This document shows positions 1 to 7,288 of a stretch of DNA of 64,000 bases, piece after piece. Where the stretch lies: NCBI RefSeq assembly GCF_000620845.1, contig NZ_KK211189.1, positions 2,387,878-2,451,877 on the forward strand, written 5' to 3'. Within the stretch, counting starts at the first letter, position 1, and every line of letters begins with the position of its first letter. A model generated the notes under the pieces. The model saw nothing but the letters and a program-made list of their open reading frames with translations, did no database searches and was not told the origin of the DNA. Source of the stretch: Exiguobacterium marinum DSM 16307. Lineage in GTDB: Bacteria > Bacillota > Bacilli > Exiguobacteriales > Exiguobacteriaceae. Both the position numbers and the translations under genes were made by a program.

Positions 1-279
1 TCTTCCTCGACGTCACGTATCTTCCGCATGTCGAAAGACGAGCTGACGAGAGACTCGGTGTCGATTTTGTTCAAAAATCAAGGTGTCTATAACGGGTTGA
101 TCGGGGTCGGGCTCTTGTACGGGCTATACGTGTCCCCTAATCCGATCGAAATCGTCACCATGATTCTGACCTATATCTTACTCGTTGCCCTATATGGCAG
201 TATCACGAGTGACAAGAAGATTATCCTGACACAAGGTGGGCTCGCCATCTTGACGTTGTTATCGATGTTTATGTTATGA
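1..279 (+). CDS. DUF1304 family membrane protein, 5' end missing
   Basis: The reading frame is open from the first base of the window, so the gene starts upstream and only its last 92 codons are visible. The visible part has a short polar stretch ending in KDELTRDSVSILFKNQGVYNG, then three hydrophobic segments to the C-terminus. An NQGxYNG segment followed by alternating helices is typical of the DUF1304 family of about 120-residue, four-helix membrane proteins, whose function is unknown. The first helix would lie outside the window. A strong terminator follows the stop codon directly, so this is the last gene of its transcript. The family call is from recall of the motif. Confidence 0.7.
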   Translation, partial: SSSTSRIFRMSKDELTRDSVSILFKNQGVYNGLIGVGLLYGLYVSPNPIEIVTMILTYILLVALYGSITSDKKIILTQGGLAILTLLSMFML

Positions 280-282
280 CAG

Positions 283-322
283 AAAAAGCGTTCGACCTGT
301 TGAAAAGGTCGGACGCTTTTTG
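283..322 (+). terminator. Intrinsic terminator after DUF1304 gene
   Basis: A near-perfect stem (AAAAAGCGTTCGACCT paired with AGGTCGGACGCTTTTT, loop of about seven bases) ends in a T-run. It lies four bases after the stop codon. The A-run on the 5' side means it could also work on the other strand, though no minus-strand gene ends here. Confidence 0.9.
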
Positions 323-358
323 CTTGTATCCTCTATACTAAATAATGAGGTGATGATA

Positions 359-637
359 GTGAGATACACATGCCCATGTTGTGGCTATCAGACGTTAGAA
401 GAGGAAGCACCAGGCACATACAATATTTGTCGAATCTGTTTTTGGGAGGACGACGGGGTTCAATTCGACGATCCCGATTATGAAGGCGGTGCGAATACGG
501 TGTCGCTTCGACAGGCTCAACAAAATTACATTCAATTTGGTGCGAGTGATCGGCTCTTTTGTGATTCTGTTCGAAAACCAAACGAATGTGATAAAAAAGA
601 CCCGAACTGGAGATCCTTGTATAATAAGCAGACATAA
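359..637 (+). CDS. CPCC-type cysteine-rich protein
   Basis: A protein of 92 residues that begins with a CPCCGY motif and has a second cysteine pair about 17 residues later (CRICFWEDDG). These two pairs suggest a zinc-ribbon-like fold, and the FWEDDGVQFDDPDYEGGAN stretch is characteristic of the small Cys_rich_CPCC family. No function is established for the family. I chose the GTG at 359 because GAGGTGAT ends about five bases upstream; in-frame starts at 320, 350 and 353 are possible but sit on or before the ribosome site. The gene stands alone and converges with the gene ending at 670. Confidence 0.8.
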   Translation: MRYTCPCCGYQTLEEEAPGTYNICRICFWEDDGVQFDDPDYEGGANTVSLRQAQQNYIQFGASDRLFCDSVRKPNECDKKDPNWRSLYNKQT

Positions 638-640
638 GAG

Positions 641-667
641 TAGGTCACCCGTATATAAGGTGACCTT
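641..667. terminator. Hairpin between convergent genes
   Basis: AGGTCACC and AGGTGACCT form an eight-base stem around an AT-rich loop between two convergent stop codons. The T-run is weak on both strands, so it may be a poor terminator. Confidence 0.5.
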
Positions 668-669
668 AA

Positions 670-1095
670 TCATTCATCTAATCTAAAATGCTCCCACATC
701 TCTTCATCGACGACAAAGAACGCTTCATGGGAACATACCGCGAGCACACACCTATCTCCCGCGTAAAACATCAAGTCTTCCGGAAGTTCTGGATAGATCC
801 AACTGAACAACGAGCCACCATGTTCTTTCAGGAATTGCGTTGTCCTGTAATTGATGTGAAACGAATACTGATACGCCGTATCCCCAGACAATCGTGTCGT
901 CTCCCATTCACTTACGATGGTTCGTTCAATCAAATCCCAACGAACCTCTTCAGTCAGTACATCCATATACGCTAGACGCTCTTCTTCGATCTCCATTCGT
1001 CGCCTGTCTTCCACGAACGCAAAATGAGTACAATGCTTGAACAACACATCCATGAGCGTCTCATAGCGCTTTCCTTTTATATCTTGAGTGATCAT
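670..1095 (-). CDS. Hypothetical soluble protein, 141 aa
   Basis: I do not recognise this protein. It has no signal peptide, is rich in charged and aromatic residues (ERTIVSEWETTRL, FSWIYPELPEDLMFY) and looks like a small cytoplasmic domain. The ATG at 1095 is preferred over 1101 because GGAG lies seven bases before it, while for 1101 the same site would be one base away. It follows the 1114-1476 gene by 18 bases and the two probably form one transcript. Codon use and base composition match the core genes around it. Confidence 0.6.
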   Translation of the reverse strand: MITQDIKGKRYETLMDVLFKHCTHFAFVEDRRRMEIEEERLAYMDVLTEEVRWDLIERTIVSEWETTRLSGDTAYQYSFHINYRTTQFLKEHGGSLFSWIYPELPEDLMFYAGDRCVLAVCSHEAFFVVDEEMWEHFRLDE

Positions 1096-1113
1096 CCGCA
1101 TACTCCAAGTCTC

Positions 1114-1476
1114 CTATGGCGAAGAAACAAAAATGCCCGTCTCTTCTATAATATCGAACGAATCTTGATTCCATTTGACTTCAATCGTCCCGATTCGTTC
1201 AGGTTCTTTGGCACTTCGATATAATCGCCTTACCTCCATGTTGAAAGCGAATAAGCCACTGGATTGCTTCATATATCCCTCTTCATTCACATATGTATTC
1301 GGCTGATCCCCAATCAACTCGAACGAATCACAGCTCTCATCTTCACATTGTACCGAATACGTTTCCTCGAACCAGCTCACAAAGTCAGTCTCACTGGGTT
1401 TAGACGTATATATCGGTGCCGCCCAGACTCTAGCTACAATCAACACAACAAAACCGATGAACAACCATTTTTTCAT
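1114..1476 (-). CDS. Small exported or membrane-anchored hypothetical protein
   Basis: The protein has about 120 residues. The N-terminus (MKKWLFIGFVVLIVARVWAA) is two lysines followed by a hydrophobic segment and a possible signal-peptidase site, so it is probably secreted or anchored in the membrane. The mature part holds two nearby cysteines (VQCEDESCDSF) that could form a disulfide outside the cell. I chose the ATG at 1476 because GGGGGAG precedes it at normal spacing; a longer frame from 1503 lacks such a site. No family is recognised. It is followed closely by the 670-1095 gene. Confidence 0.55.
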   Translation of the reverse strand: MKKWLFIGFVVLIVARVWAAPIYTSKPSETDFVSWFEETYSVQCEDESCDSFELIGDQPNTYVNEEGYMKQSSGLFAFNMEVRRLYRSAKEPERIGTIEVKWNQDSFDIIEETGIFVSSP

Positions 1477-1524
1477 ACGCTCTCCCCCACTTTCACTATC
1501 CAAAGTCTACCATATCCATTTCAT

Positions 1525-1556
1525 CAAAAAACCGCCCTGACCGAAGTCAGAGCGGA
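1525..1556 (-). terminator. Intrinsic terminator of the 1563-3101 gene
   Basis: On the minus strand CCGCTCTGAC, a TTCG tetraloop and GTCAGGGCGG are followed by six T. It starts seven bases after the stop codon of the membrane-protein gene. Confidence 0.9.
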
Positions 1557-1562
1557 ATCGTA

Positions 1563-3101
1563 TTATAAAACGAAAATCGCTGCAGATACACCGGCGACAC
1601 CGACGAGCGCCATCGCATATACCGGTACACGTGGCATTTCACCATTGTTGTCGAGTGCTTTCCCGAACATGTAGAAGACGATCGGGTGTACGAGGAACGG
1701 CATCGAGAAGATGAGCGGGATGAGAAGCGACGCTTCCGTCCCGAACATACCGCCTTGAACCGCTGCGAATAAGCCAAAGTGCGAGATCGCTGACGATTGT
1801 GCCATCGTCGTGTAATCAAACGCAATCGTGCTGAACGTCAAGATGACGAGACCACCGAAGACGGCCATCATCTGCCATCCGAACGAGAACTGCATGAGCG
1901 CTTTTACTTCTTTAAAGTCTTCCCCGTTCGCCGCACGCAAGTTTTTCAATGCAAGCGCTGTGAGCGCGAGACCAATCAAAACAATGATAGCTGTCGGCCA
2001 GATCCAGAGCGCGCCGTTGTCGGCACTGACCGCGAGGATCGAGAAGACGAAGATGTGTCCGAAGAACGGGATGTTGATCATGATTGGCGCACGTTTCGCA
2101 GCCACTTGACCGAAGTCACCGGCTGTACATGCACCTGTGAGACCACTGTGCGAAAGTGACCCCGCCATACCTGGCGCGAGGTTACGGATATGACCCGTAC
2201 GAGCGAACCACATGATGAGCGCGATTCCACCGAACATCCAGAACAACTGACCGAAGAAACCGTACACGAGAATCGAGTTCATGCCTTCGATCGCGAACGC
2301 GTCACCGATTCGTGACCCACCGACCATGAAGTTGGCAGCCAAGACGACCGGGATCCCTGCGAAGAGAAGCGCGCGGATAGTCGGTCCATACGTCCAGTTT
2401 TGGAAGATGGCACCGAGCGCCGACGAGATCAACATCGCAAAGAAGATTTGCGGAAGTGCGATAATCGGCTGAACCGCTGTCGCAATCAAGAACGAGACGA
2501 ACAAGATGACAAGCAAGAGGACTGTCTCGATGACACCTTTTTGCATGTATACTTTCTTGTCCTGAATCTGTGCTTTATGATCGATGAGTAAGAACGACAC
2601 AGCAAGACCGAGGAGTGCGAGGATTGGGTAGTAAAGCGCAATCCCTTCTGCCGTACCTGGCTCGATTGCCATACGGAAGAACCCTTCCAAACCGACGAGC
2701 AAGAAGAACGAACGAAGGATGAAGATGAACTGCGTACGTCCTGTCCCGAGGAACATCTCTTCTTTAGAAGGAACGACGATGTCCTCCATGTCGAGCTCTT
2801 GTTTGCTTAAGATTTTACGAAGTTCTTGTCCACCGACGAAGAATGAGACGACTAACGCGATGATTGTCGTCCGTGACAAGAAGTCGACGAGCGGGAATTC
2901 AGGAAGTCCCGGCGTCGCAATGCCGAGCTCGACCATTCCGAACCCGAGACCAAGACCGAAGATGACGATGACGAGGATCGGCGAGAAACGCGTCCCAGCC
3001 ACGACCATACGAGATAAAATGACCATCGGAATGATGAAGGCCATAAGCAACCAGAATTGGTTGATGAGTTGCATTTGAGATAATTGCTGTACAAGTTCCA
3101 T
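1563..3101 (-). CDS. Polytopic membrane protein, possible transporter
   Basis: A 512-residue protein with about 12 hydrophobic segments and short loops throughout, typical of a secondary transporter. Glycine-rich polar stretches inside membrane segments (GSLSHSGLTGACTAGDFG and FMVGGSRIGDAF) could line a substrate path. The topology and a VGGQELRKILSKQELD loop are faintly like glutamate:sodium symporters of the GltS type, but I cannot confirm this, and no family is assigned. The start is the ATG at 3101 with a GGGG-containing site ahead. The gene is a single transcription unit with its own terminator and is the last core gene before the defence island. Confidence 0.6.
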   Translation of the reverse strand: MELVQQLSQMQLINQFWLLMAFIIPMVILSRMVVAGTRFSPILVIVIFGLGLGFGMVELGIATPGLPEFPLVDFLSRTTIIALVVSFFVGGQELRKILSKQELDMEDIVVPSKEEMFLGTGRTQFIFILRSFFLLVGLEGFFRMAIEPGTAEGIALYYPILALLGLAVSFLLIDHKAQIQDKKVYMQKGVIETVLLLVILFVSFLIATAVQPIIALPQIFFAMLISSALGAIFQNWTYGPTIRALLFAGIPVVLAANFMVGGSRIGDAFAIEGMNSILVYGFFGQLFWMFGGIALIMWFARTGHIRNLAPGMAGSLSHSGLTGACTAGDFGQVAAKRAPIMINIPFFGHIFVFSILAVSADNGALWIWPTAIIVLIGLALTALALKNLRAANGEDFKEVKALMQFSFGWQMMAVFGGLVILTFSTIAFDYTTMAQSSAISHFGLFAAVQGGMFGTEASLLIPLIFSMPFLVHPIVFYMFGKALDNNGEMPRVPVYAMALVGVAGVSAAIFVL

Positions 3102-3193
3102 TGACTAACCCCTAACATAATTTTTAGCACACAATATCGAAGTGTACAGGAATGAACATTGTGTGACAATAGGGTGTGATGTTTTGTAAACAT

Positions 3194-3228
3194 TGAAAGC
3201 GGAACCAAGTGAAATTGGTCCCGCTTCC
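3194..3228 (-). terminator. Terminator-like hairpin at the end of the helicase cassette
   Basis: On the minus strand GAAGCGGGACCAA, a short loop and TTGGTTCCGCTTTC form a long stem just after the stop codon at 3230. The T-run after it is short, so termination may be partial. It marks the downstream edge of the island. Confidence 0.65.
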
Positions 3229-3229
3229 G

Positions 3230-3487
3230 TTAGTTATTGGATTGTCTGATGCCCCAAATGCCTTTATTTCCTGTGGAATAAAAGAGGTCCTCTTTCCCGG
3301 TAAAGCTCGCTGAATCGCTAGAATGCGCACGAATCTGTTTATTGACGTGCCCTTTCCAATCTTTATAGCGATCGAGCTCGAGTTGATAATACGATTTTTC
3401 GACATACGCATAAATGTCTTTCAAGGACGCCGTCCCACCGTGGTGTTGGAGGGCGAATTGGATTTTGCGTAGTAATAGGCGTTTCAT
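3230..3487 (-). CDS. Small winged-helix-like protein, 85 aa
   Basis: The protein starts with a basic helix, then HHGGTASLKDIYAYVEKS, a helix-turn-helix-like element, and ends with YKDWKGHVNKQIRAHS and GKEDLFYSTGNKGIWGIR. This order (helices, a W-containing recognition helix, then an F-x-G-x-WGL-like wing) resembles the winged-helix domain found at the N-terminus of Mrr-type and HNH restriction enzymes. Here it stands alone, with no nuclease domain attached. It is the last gene of the minus-strand helicase cassette, 14 bases after the previous stop. It could bind DNA for the cassette or be the remnant of a larger nuclease. The fold is an inference from pattern only. Confidence 0.55.
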   Translation of the reverse strand: MKRLLLRKIQFALQHHGGTASLKDIYAYVEKSYYQLELDRYKDWKGHVNKQIRAHSSDSASFTGKEDLFYSTGNKGIWGIRQSNN

Positions 3488-3501
3488 ATTACCCCACCTT
3501 T

Positions 3502-3972
3502 CTACTTCTGTTTCATTTCAAAGTAGTCTTCTAATTTGTTTTCAACTGCTAATTGAATAGCAGCATGCGCTTGTTTAGTCGGAATACAGTACTCTTCTCT
3601 GACAATGAGTTTCCCATTCGCATTCTCAAATGGTGATTTACCTGTTCTTGGTGATTCTGTCGTCAAGGCTTTAAACGGTAGCGAATTTAGATGACGTTCG
3701 ATTTCCTTCTGTGAAAATGATTCTTGAAATATTTTAGCGATGCCATTTAAAGAATGTTCTTCACTTTGCTTCCTTACCAAATCATAGTACTCTTTTGCGA
3801 TCACATCAGCTGATAATGGGTGAAACCAATCTTCATATCCTCTGTTGAGCATGATTTGGATAACATTCATTTTATATGTACCTTGACGCGCAAAACCATC
3901 AATAAAGTTACAAAAAGACTGTATAGCAATGTCTGATGAGTTGATAGTTATTTTATCGTTCAGCATGCTCAT
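3502..3972 (-). CDS. Stand-alone paralogue of the helicase C-terminal domain
   Basis: This 156-residue protein aligns with the last 150 or so residues of the helicase encoded just upstream. Both share YKM-x-V-x-x-IML-x-RG-x-E-x-W-x-x-PL, a YD pair, K-x-FQ-x-x-F, an IE-x-x-L helix and a PF motif in the same order and spacing, with many other positions similar. Its start codon overlaps the helicase stop as ATGA, so translation is coupled. No catalytic motif is visible; an accessory or oligomerisation role with the helicase is likely. An old tandem-domain protein split by a stop codon is another explanation. I do not recognise the domain by name. Confidence 0.7.
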   Translation of the reverse strand: MSMLNDKITINSSDIAIQSFCNFIDGFARQGTYKMNVIQIMLNRGYEDWFHPLSADVIAKEYYDLVRKQSEEHSLNGIAKIFQESFSQKEIERHLNSLPFKALTTESPRTGKSPFENANGKLIVREEYCIPTKQAHAAIQLAVENKLEDYFEMKQK

Positions 3973-6323
3973 CCTTTCGCTTTCCGACTAAAGTAGTAAT
4001 GTAATCGAACATCTATAATCTGTTTAACCCATTCATAAACGGTTAGATTACGGAACGATTCATTGAATTCAATATGCAGAGTTTCATCTTCTACATAAAA
4101 CGGTCCTTTGGCAATTTTATCGAATGGCATTCGTAACAACAATTTTTCAATTCTTTGTTCATGGAAAGGTTGCTGAAAGTCTTTTGTCTGTCCATCAATA
4201 TGCTGACGATATGGTTTATTTTTAATGTAATCATAAAAAGGAAGAGCGGCTTCAGATGCTTTAAGTGGCTTGTACCAGTTCTCTTCTCCTCGTTTTAGCA
4301 TAATTGAAAGTACAATCATTTTATAGCTTTTGGTCATGCTCGTGTATTCTACCTCGACGAGAAGCGACTTCACATCATTGTATATTCTCGCTTCTTCCTC
4401 ACTTAGTTCTCCGAGTTTATGCAAGAATCCGAAGAACCCACCAAGCTTTCTCCATTCAGAACGATAAGCATCTATAGAGTACTCTCCTCTTTGGATTAAC
4501 TCCATGTAACTCGGGCGTCTACCCAATTCTTCTTTCACCATGAAATAATTTTGTTCAAGTAATTGCTGACGTGTTGAGGAACGTGTCACCATTTTCTTCA
4601 GTAGGTCAACAGTTTGTAAATCAAACTCAATTGTACATGACGAAGGTAGATCAATCGTAGTTGGTAAGGAACTCACTGTATCTTGTCGGCTAGTCGTCAA
4701 CAAAGCCAGTTTCTTATCAATATTTTTATAGTTCCCAATTAAATCGATAATCGTACAATGCGTTTTTCCTTTTGATAGACGTAGTCCTCGTCCGATTTGT
4801 TGGGTGAATACTGTCAATGATTCAGTCGGACGACAGAACAATAGCGTATCGATTTCAGGGATATCGACACCTTCATTAAATAGATTCACTGCAAAAATGA
4901 TGTCCAATTGTCCTTGCTTTAATTGGGCAATTACTTCCGTTCGATCATACTCGGCCTGACTATGAAGTGCTACAGCTTGTACTCCTTGCCTCCTGAAATA
5001 ATCAGCCAAATATTCAGCTTGTATAACGGAAGAACAAAAGCCAAGTGCTCTCGATTGATGATGCTCTGACCAAGCTCTATAAATCTTCTCGGCAACACTT
5101 TCTTTTAACTGTTCTGCCAATAACTCTTCTTGATCATAACGACGTCCATTGATCAGTCGAATCTGAGAGTAGTCGATTTCATCATAGATTCCAACGTAAT
5201 GAAACGGGGTTAAAAATGATTCTTCAATCGCTTCCGTAAAGTGCATCTGGAAAGCAACGTTATCATCACAAAGTGCATATACGTCTCCTCCGTCTAAACG
5301 GTCAGGCGTTGCAGTCAAACCGAGTAAGAACTTCGGTTGAAAATAATCTAGCACCCGACGGTAGGAAGGAGCAGCCGAATGATGGAACTCATCCACGATT
5401 ATCAAATCGAATTGCTCCGGGTCATATTGCTCCATTCTTTGTTTCGAAGCTAACGTTTGAATCGAGGCGAACACGACGTCAGCAGTATCTTGATTTCTTG
5501 ATTCACCACCGAGTAGTAACCCGGTCTTCCAGTCATTCGCCACATTGAGGAATGACTTTTCTGCTTGTAACAAAAGTTCTCTTTGATGTGCGACGAAAAG
5601 GATACGTTTGAATTGTCGTGCAAAAAATGCACTTAAATACGTTTTCCCTAATCCAGTCGCTAAGACGAGCATCGCCTTTTTCCGACCTTCCGCCATCGTT
5701 TCTCGGAGTGCCAATAACGCTGCGTCTTGGACAGACGTCGGTGTAATCGAATCATCTTCTATGTAGACGGGAGAATGTTCAGCGACCTCTAGCTCCTTCA
5801 CTCGATCCTTTCGCGCTTCATACTCTTCGCGATAAGGCTGTAACGAGACTGGATTCATTATTTGCGCATATTCACTATAAAATAATTCATGGAACGCAGC
5901 GACTGACTCTTCAAACACTTCCTCTGATACATTCGAAGGAATTTCAACATTCCATTCCACACCATGATTTAACGCACTATGCGACAAATTCGAGGAACCT
6001 ACAAAAAACGTACCGCTTTCTATTGTACGGAACAAATATGCCTTTGGATGGAACGACCTCCCTTTTGAGCGGTATAGCCGGAGCTCAACATTCGGTATTT
6101 GGAATAACATATCCAATGCATCAGGATCGGTGAGGTACAGATAGTCTCCTACCAAGATTCTGATTTGAGCGCCACGTTCACTCGCTTTTCTTAAAGAAGC
6201 CGATAATTCCTTCACTCCCGACACTTGAGCAAACGCGACGACCATATAAATTTCAGTCGCCGCGTCTATATGTCTTTGTAAAGGAATGCCGAGGTTGCTT
6301 GTATGGAGTCGTAAGTCACTCAT
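3969..6323 (-). CDS. PLD-nuclease/DEAD helicase fusion protein
   Basis: A 784-residue fusion. Residues 1-150 are a phospholipase-D-like domain: HPKAYLF (H92, K94) followed by GSSNLS (N112) is a single HKD site, so a dimer would complete the active centre. Residues 200-540 are a superfamily 2 helicase with Walker A GLGKT (224-228), DEFH (311-314), a TATP motif and QIGRGLR motif VI. The last 200 residues are an accessory region repeated in the next gene. Such fusions are common in defence islands and are expected to cut or remodel DNA using ATP. It overlaps the upstream NTP pyrophosphohydrolase by eight bases. Composition is less AT-rich than the BREX genes. The role against phage is an inference. 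Confidence 0.85.
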   Translation of the reverse strand: MSDLRLHTSNLGIPLQRHIDAATEIYMVVAFAQVSGVKELSASLRKASERGAQIRILVGDYLYLTDPDALDMLFQIPNVELRLYRSKGRSFHPKAYLFRTIESGTFFVGSSNLSHSALNHGVEWNVEIPSNVSEEVFEESVAAFHELFYSEYAQIMNPVSLQPYREEYEARKDRVKELEVAEHSPVYIEDDSITPTSVQDAALLALRETMAEGRKKAMLVLATGLGKTYLSAFFARQFKRILFVAHQRELLLQAEKSFLNVANDWKTGLLLGGESRNQDTADVVFASIQTLASKQRMEQYDPEQFDLIIVDEFHHSAAPSYRRVLDYFQPKFLLGLTATPDRLDGGDVYALCDDNVAFQMHFTEAIEESFLTPFHYVGIYDEIDYSQIRLINGRRYDQEELLAEQLKESVAEKIYRAWSEHHQSRALGFCSSVIQAEYLADYFRRQGVQAVALHSQAEYDRTEVIAQLKQGQLDIIFAVNLFNEGVDIPEIDTLLFCRPTESLTVFTQQIGRGLRLSKGKTHCTIIDLIGNYKNIDKKLALLTTSRQDTVSSLPTTIDLPSSCTIEFDLQTVDLLKKMVTRSSTRQQLLEQNYFMVKEELGRRPSYMELIQRGEYSIDAYRSEWRKLGGFFGFLHKLGELSEEEARIYNDVKSLLVEVEYTSMTKSYKMIVLSIMLKRGEENWYKPLKASEAALPFYDYIKNKPYRQHIDGQTKDFQQPFHEQRIEKLLLRMPFDKIAKGPFYVEDETLHIEFNESFRNLTVYEWVKQIIDVRLHYYFSRKAKG

Positions 6324-6645
6324 GATCCAGAACCTCTTCTAAAAATAGTCCCTTTTCAAATCCGCCACGTTTTTTGCGTTTCTCTTCACGAATTCGGTTC
6401 AATTCATTAAAATCTGCCCCATGCATTTTTCCAAGTGTATAGACCAACTCCAAAATGTCAGCTAACTCTTCCAGCGACTCTTCATCAATGTTTGTTTCTT
6501 CATACTCTTTGATTTCTTCATAGAGTTTCAAGCGTGCTTGTTCGAAGTGCTCTGCTTGGCTTAGTTGCTTCACAATCGGGACTTTTCCTGATTCGTGAAT
6601 GATTTCAGGGATACGATCACGGATAAGTTTATTGTATTTAGGCAT
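6316..6645 (-). CDS. MazG-like nucleoside triphosphate pyrophosphohydrolase
   Basis: A 109-residue all-alpha protein. It has the KLIRDRIPEII start seen in phosphoribosyl-ATP-pyrophosphohydrolase-like proteins, then KLYEEIKEYEE and ESLEELADILELV, whose spaced glutamates and aspartate form the metal-binding helices of the MazG/HisE superfamily. The C-terminus is REEKRKKRGGFEKGLFLEEV, also typical. It should hydrolyse (d)NTPs to monophosphates plus pyrophosphate. The ATG at 6645 follows AAAGGAG at good spacing; a longer frame from 6663 overlaps that site. Its end overlaps the helicase start by eight bases, so the two are co-translated. Whether it lowers nucleotide pools during infection or cleans damaged nucleotides cannot be told from sequence. 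Confidence 0.8.
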   Translation of the reverse strand: MPKYNKLIRDRIPEIIHESGKVPIVKQLSQAEHFEQARLKLYEEIKEYEETNIDEESLEELADILELVYTLGKMHGADFNELNRIREEKRKKRGGFEKGLFLEEVLDHE

Positions 6646-6663
6646 TGAATTTTCTCCTTTCAT

Positions 6664-6893
6664 TATTTCAGAGAACTAACTTCTCAAGGAGAGAAGGTAA
6701 ATAAACTCCCAGAAAACCTTTCTAAAACATTTATTCCTAAATAATATAAACACTAGAAAACTTGCCTCACAGATTTTCATAGTGAATTTGATGAGTTGTA
6801 AACCTTCACTATTTATACTGATAATCTAAACAAAACATAATTTACTTATATATCGTTCACCATAGGCATTTAATTGGGCGACAGATTGTCAAA
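6664..6893. other. AT-rich intergenic stretch upstream of the NTP-PPase gene
   Basis: No gene is visible. The stretch should hold the promoter of the four-gene helicase cassette, but I find only -10-like sequences without a convincing -35. It contains an inverted repeat listed separately at 6779-6812 and a small TTCTC/GAGAA hairpin near 6691-6705. Confidence 0.5.
6779..6812. repeat. Inverted repeat ahead of the helicase cassette
   Basis: ATAGTGAA and TTCACTAT are perfect eight-base arms 18 bases apart, about 135 bases upstream of the NTP pyrophosphohydrolase start. It may be an operator or an RNA hairpin in the leader; nothing else in the sequence decides between these. Confidence 0.4.
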
Positions 6894-7205
6894 TTAAGCA
6901 CAAAACTTTCTCGGCCGTTCGTTGGCGTCCTTGTTGCCATATGCATACTGCAAGGTGAAATACATCGGTACGCTGAGTATCTTCCGTACGCGCTCGTGAC
7001 TGCTAAACTCCTTGCCCGGTCCGTCGAGACCTAGATGTGGTCCACTACTGTCAACGAAAGAAAAAATCGGCTATTCTGCTCGAGGAACGTCGCTAAGCAC
7101 GTCTTCGATTTCTTTCGAGACGGTCAAGGGCTGTCGCACAAGTCGTCTTGCGATGGATCGGATGGACACTACGAGCTCCAGATAGGTCTCTATTTTCAAG
7201 CGTTC
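6894..7205 (-). pseudogene. Decayed gene remnant between the two defence modules
   Basis: Reading the minus strand, two overlapping open stretches give protein-like sequence. The first runs from 7205 (ERLKIETYLELVVSIRS...) to a stop near 7072. After a frame break, the second (VDSSGPHLGLDGPG... through RKILSVPMYFTLQYAYGNKD) ends at a TAA at 6894. Both are richer in G+C than the BREX genes and use core-like codons. The pattern is that of a disrupted coding region, perhaps from a transposase or another mobile-element gene, but I do not recognise the family. No intact start is present. Confidence 0.45.
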
Positions 7206-7288
7206 CGTTATCAATTTCCTCCGGCTGAATGTGTGTTGTGGCGATTCTCATTATACACGAGGATGGCGTCATGGGGTTTCCCATCAAA

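Noticed and set aside
3230-6645. Calling the cassette a type III or type I restriction system
   Set aside because: There is no methyltransferase or specificity subunit in it, and the nuclease is of the PLD type; the only methylase nearby is pglX.
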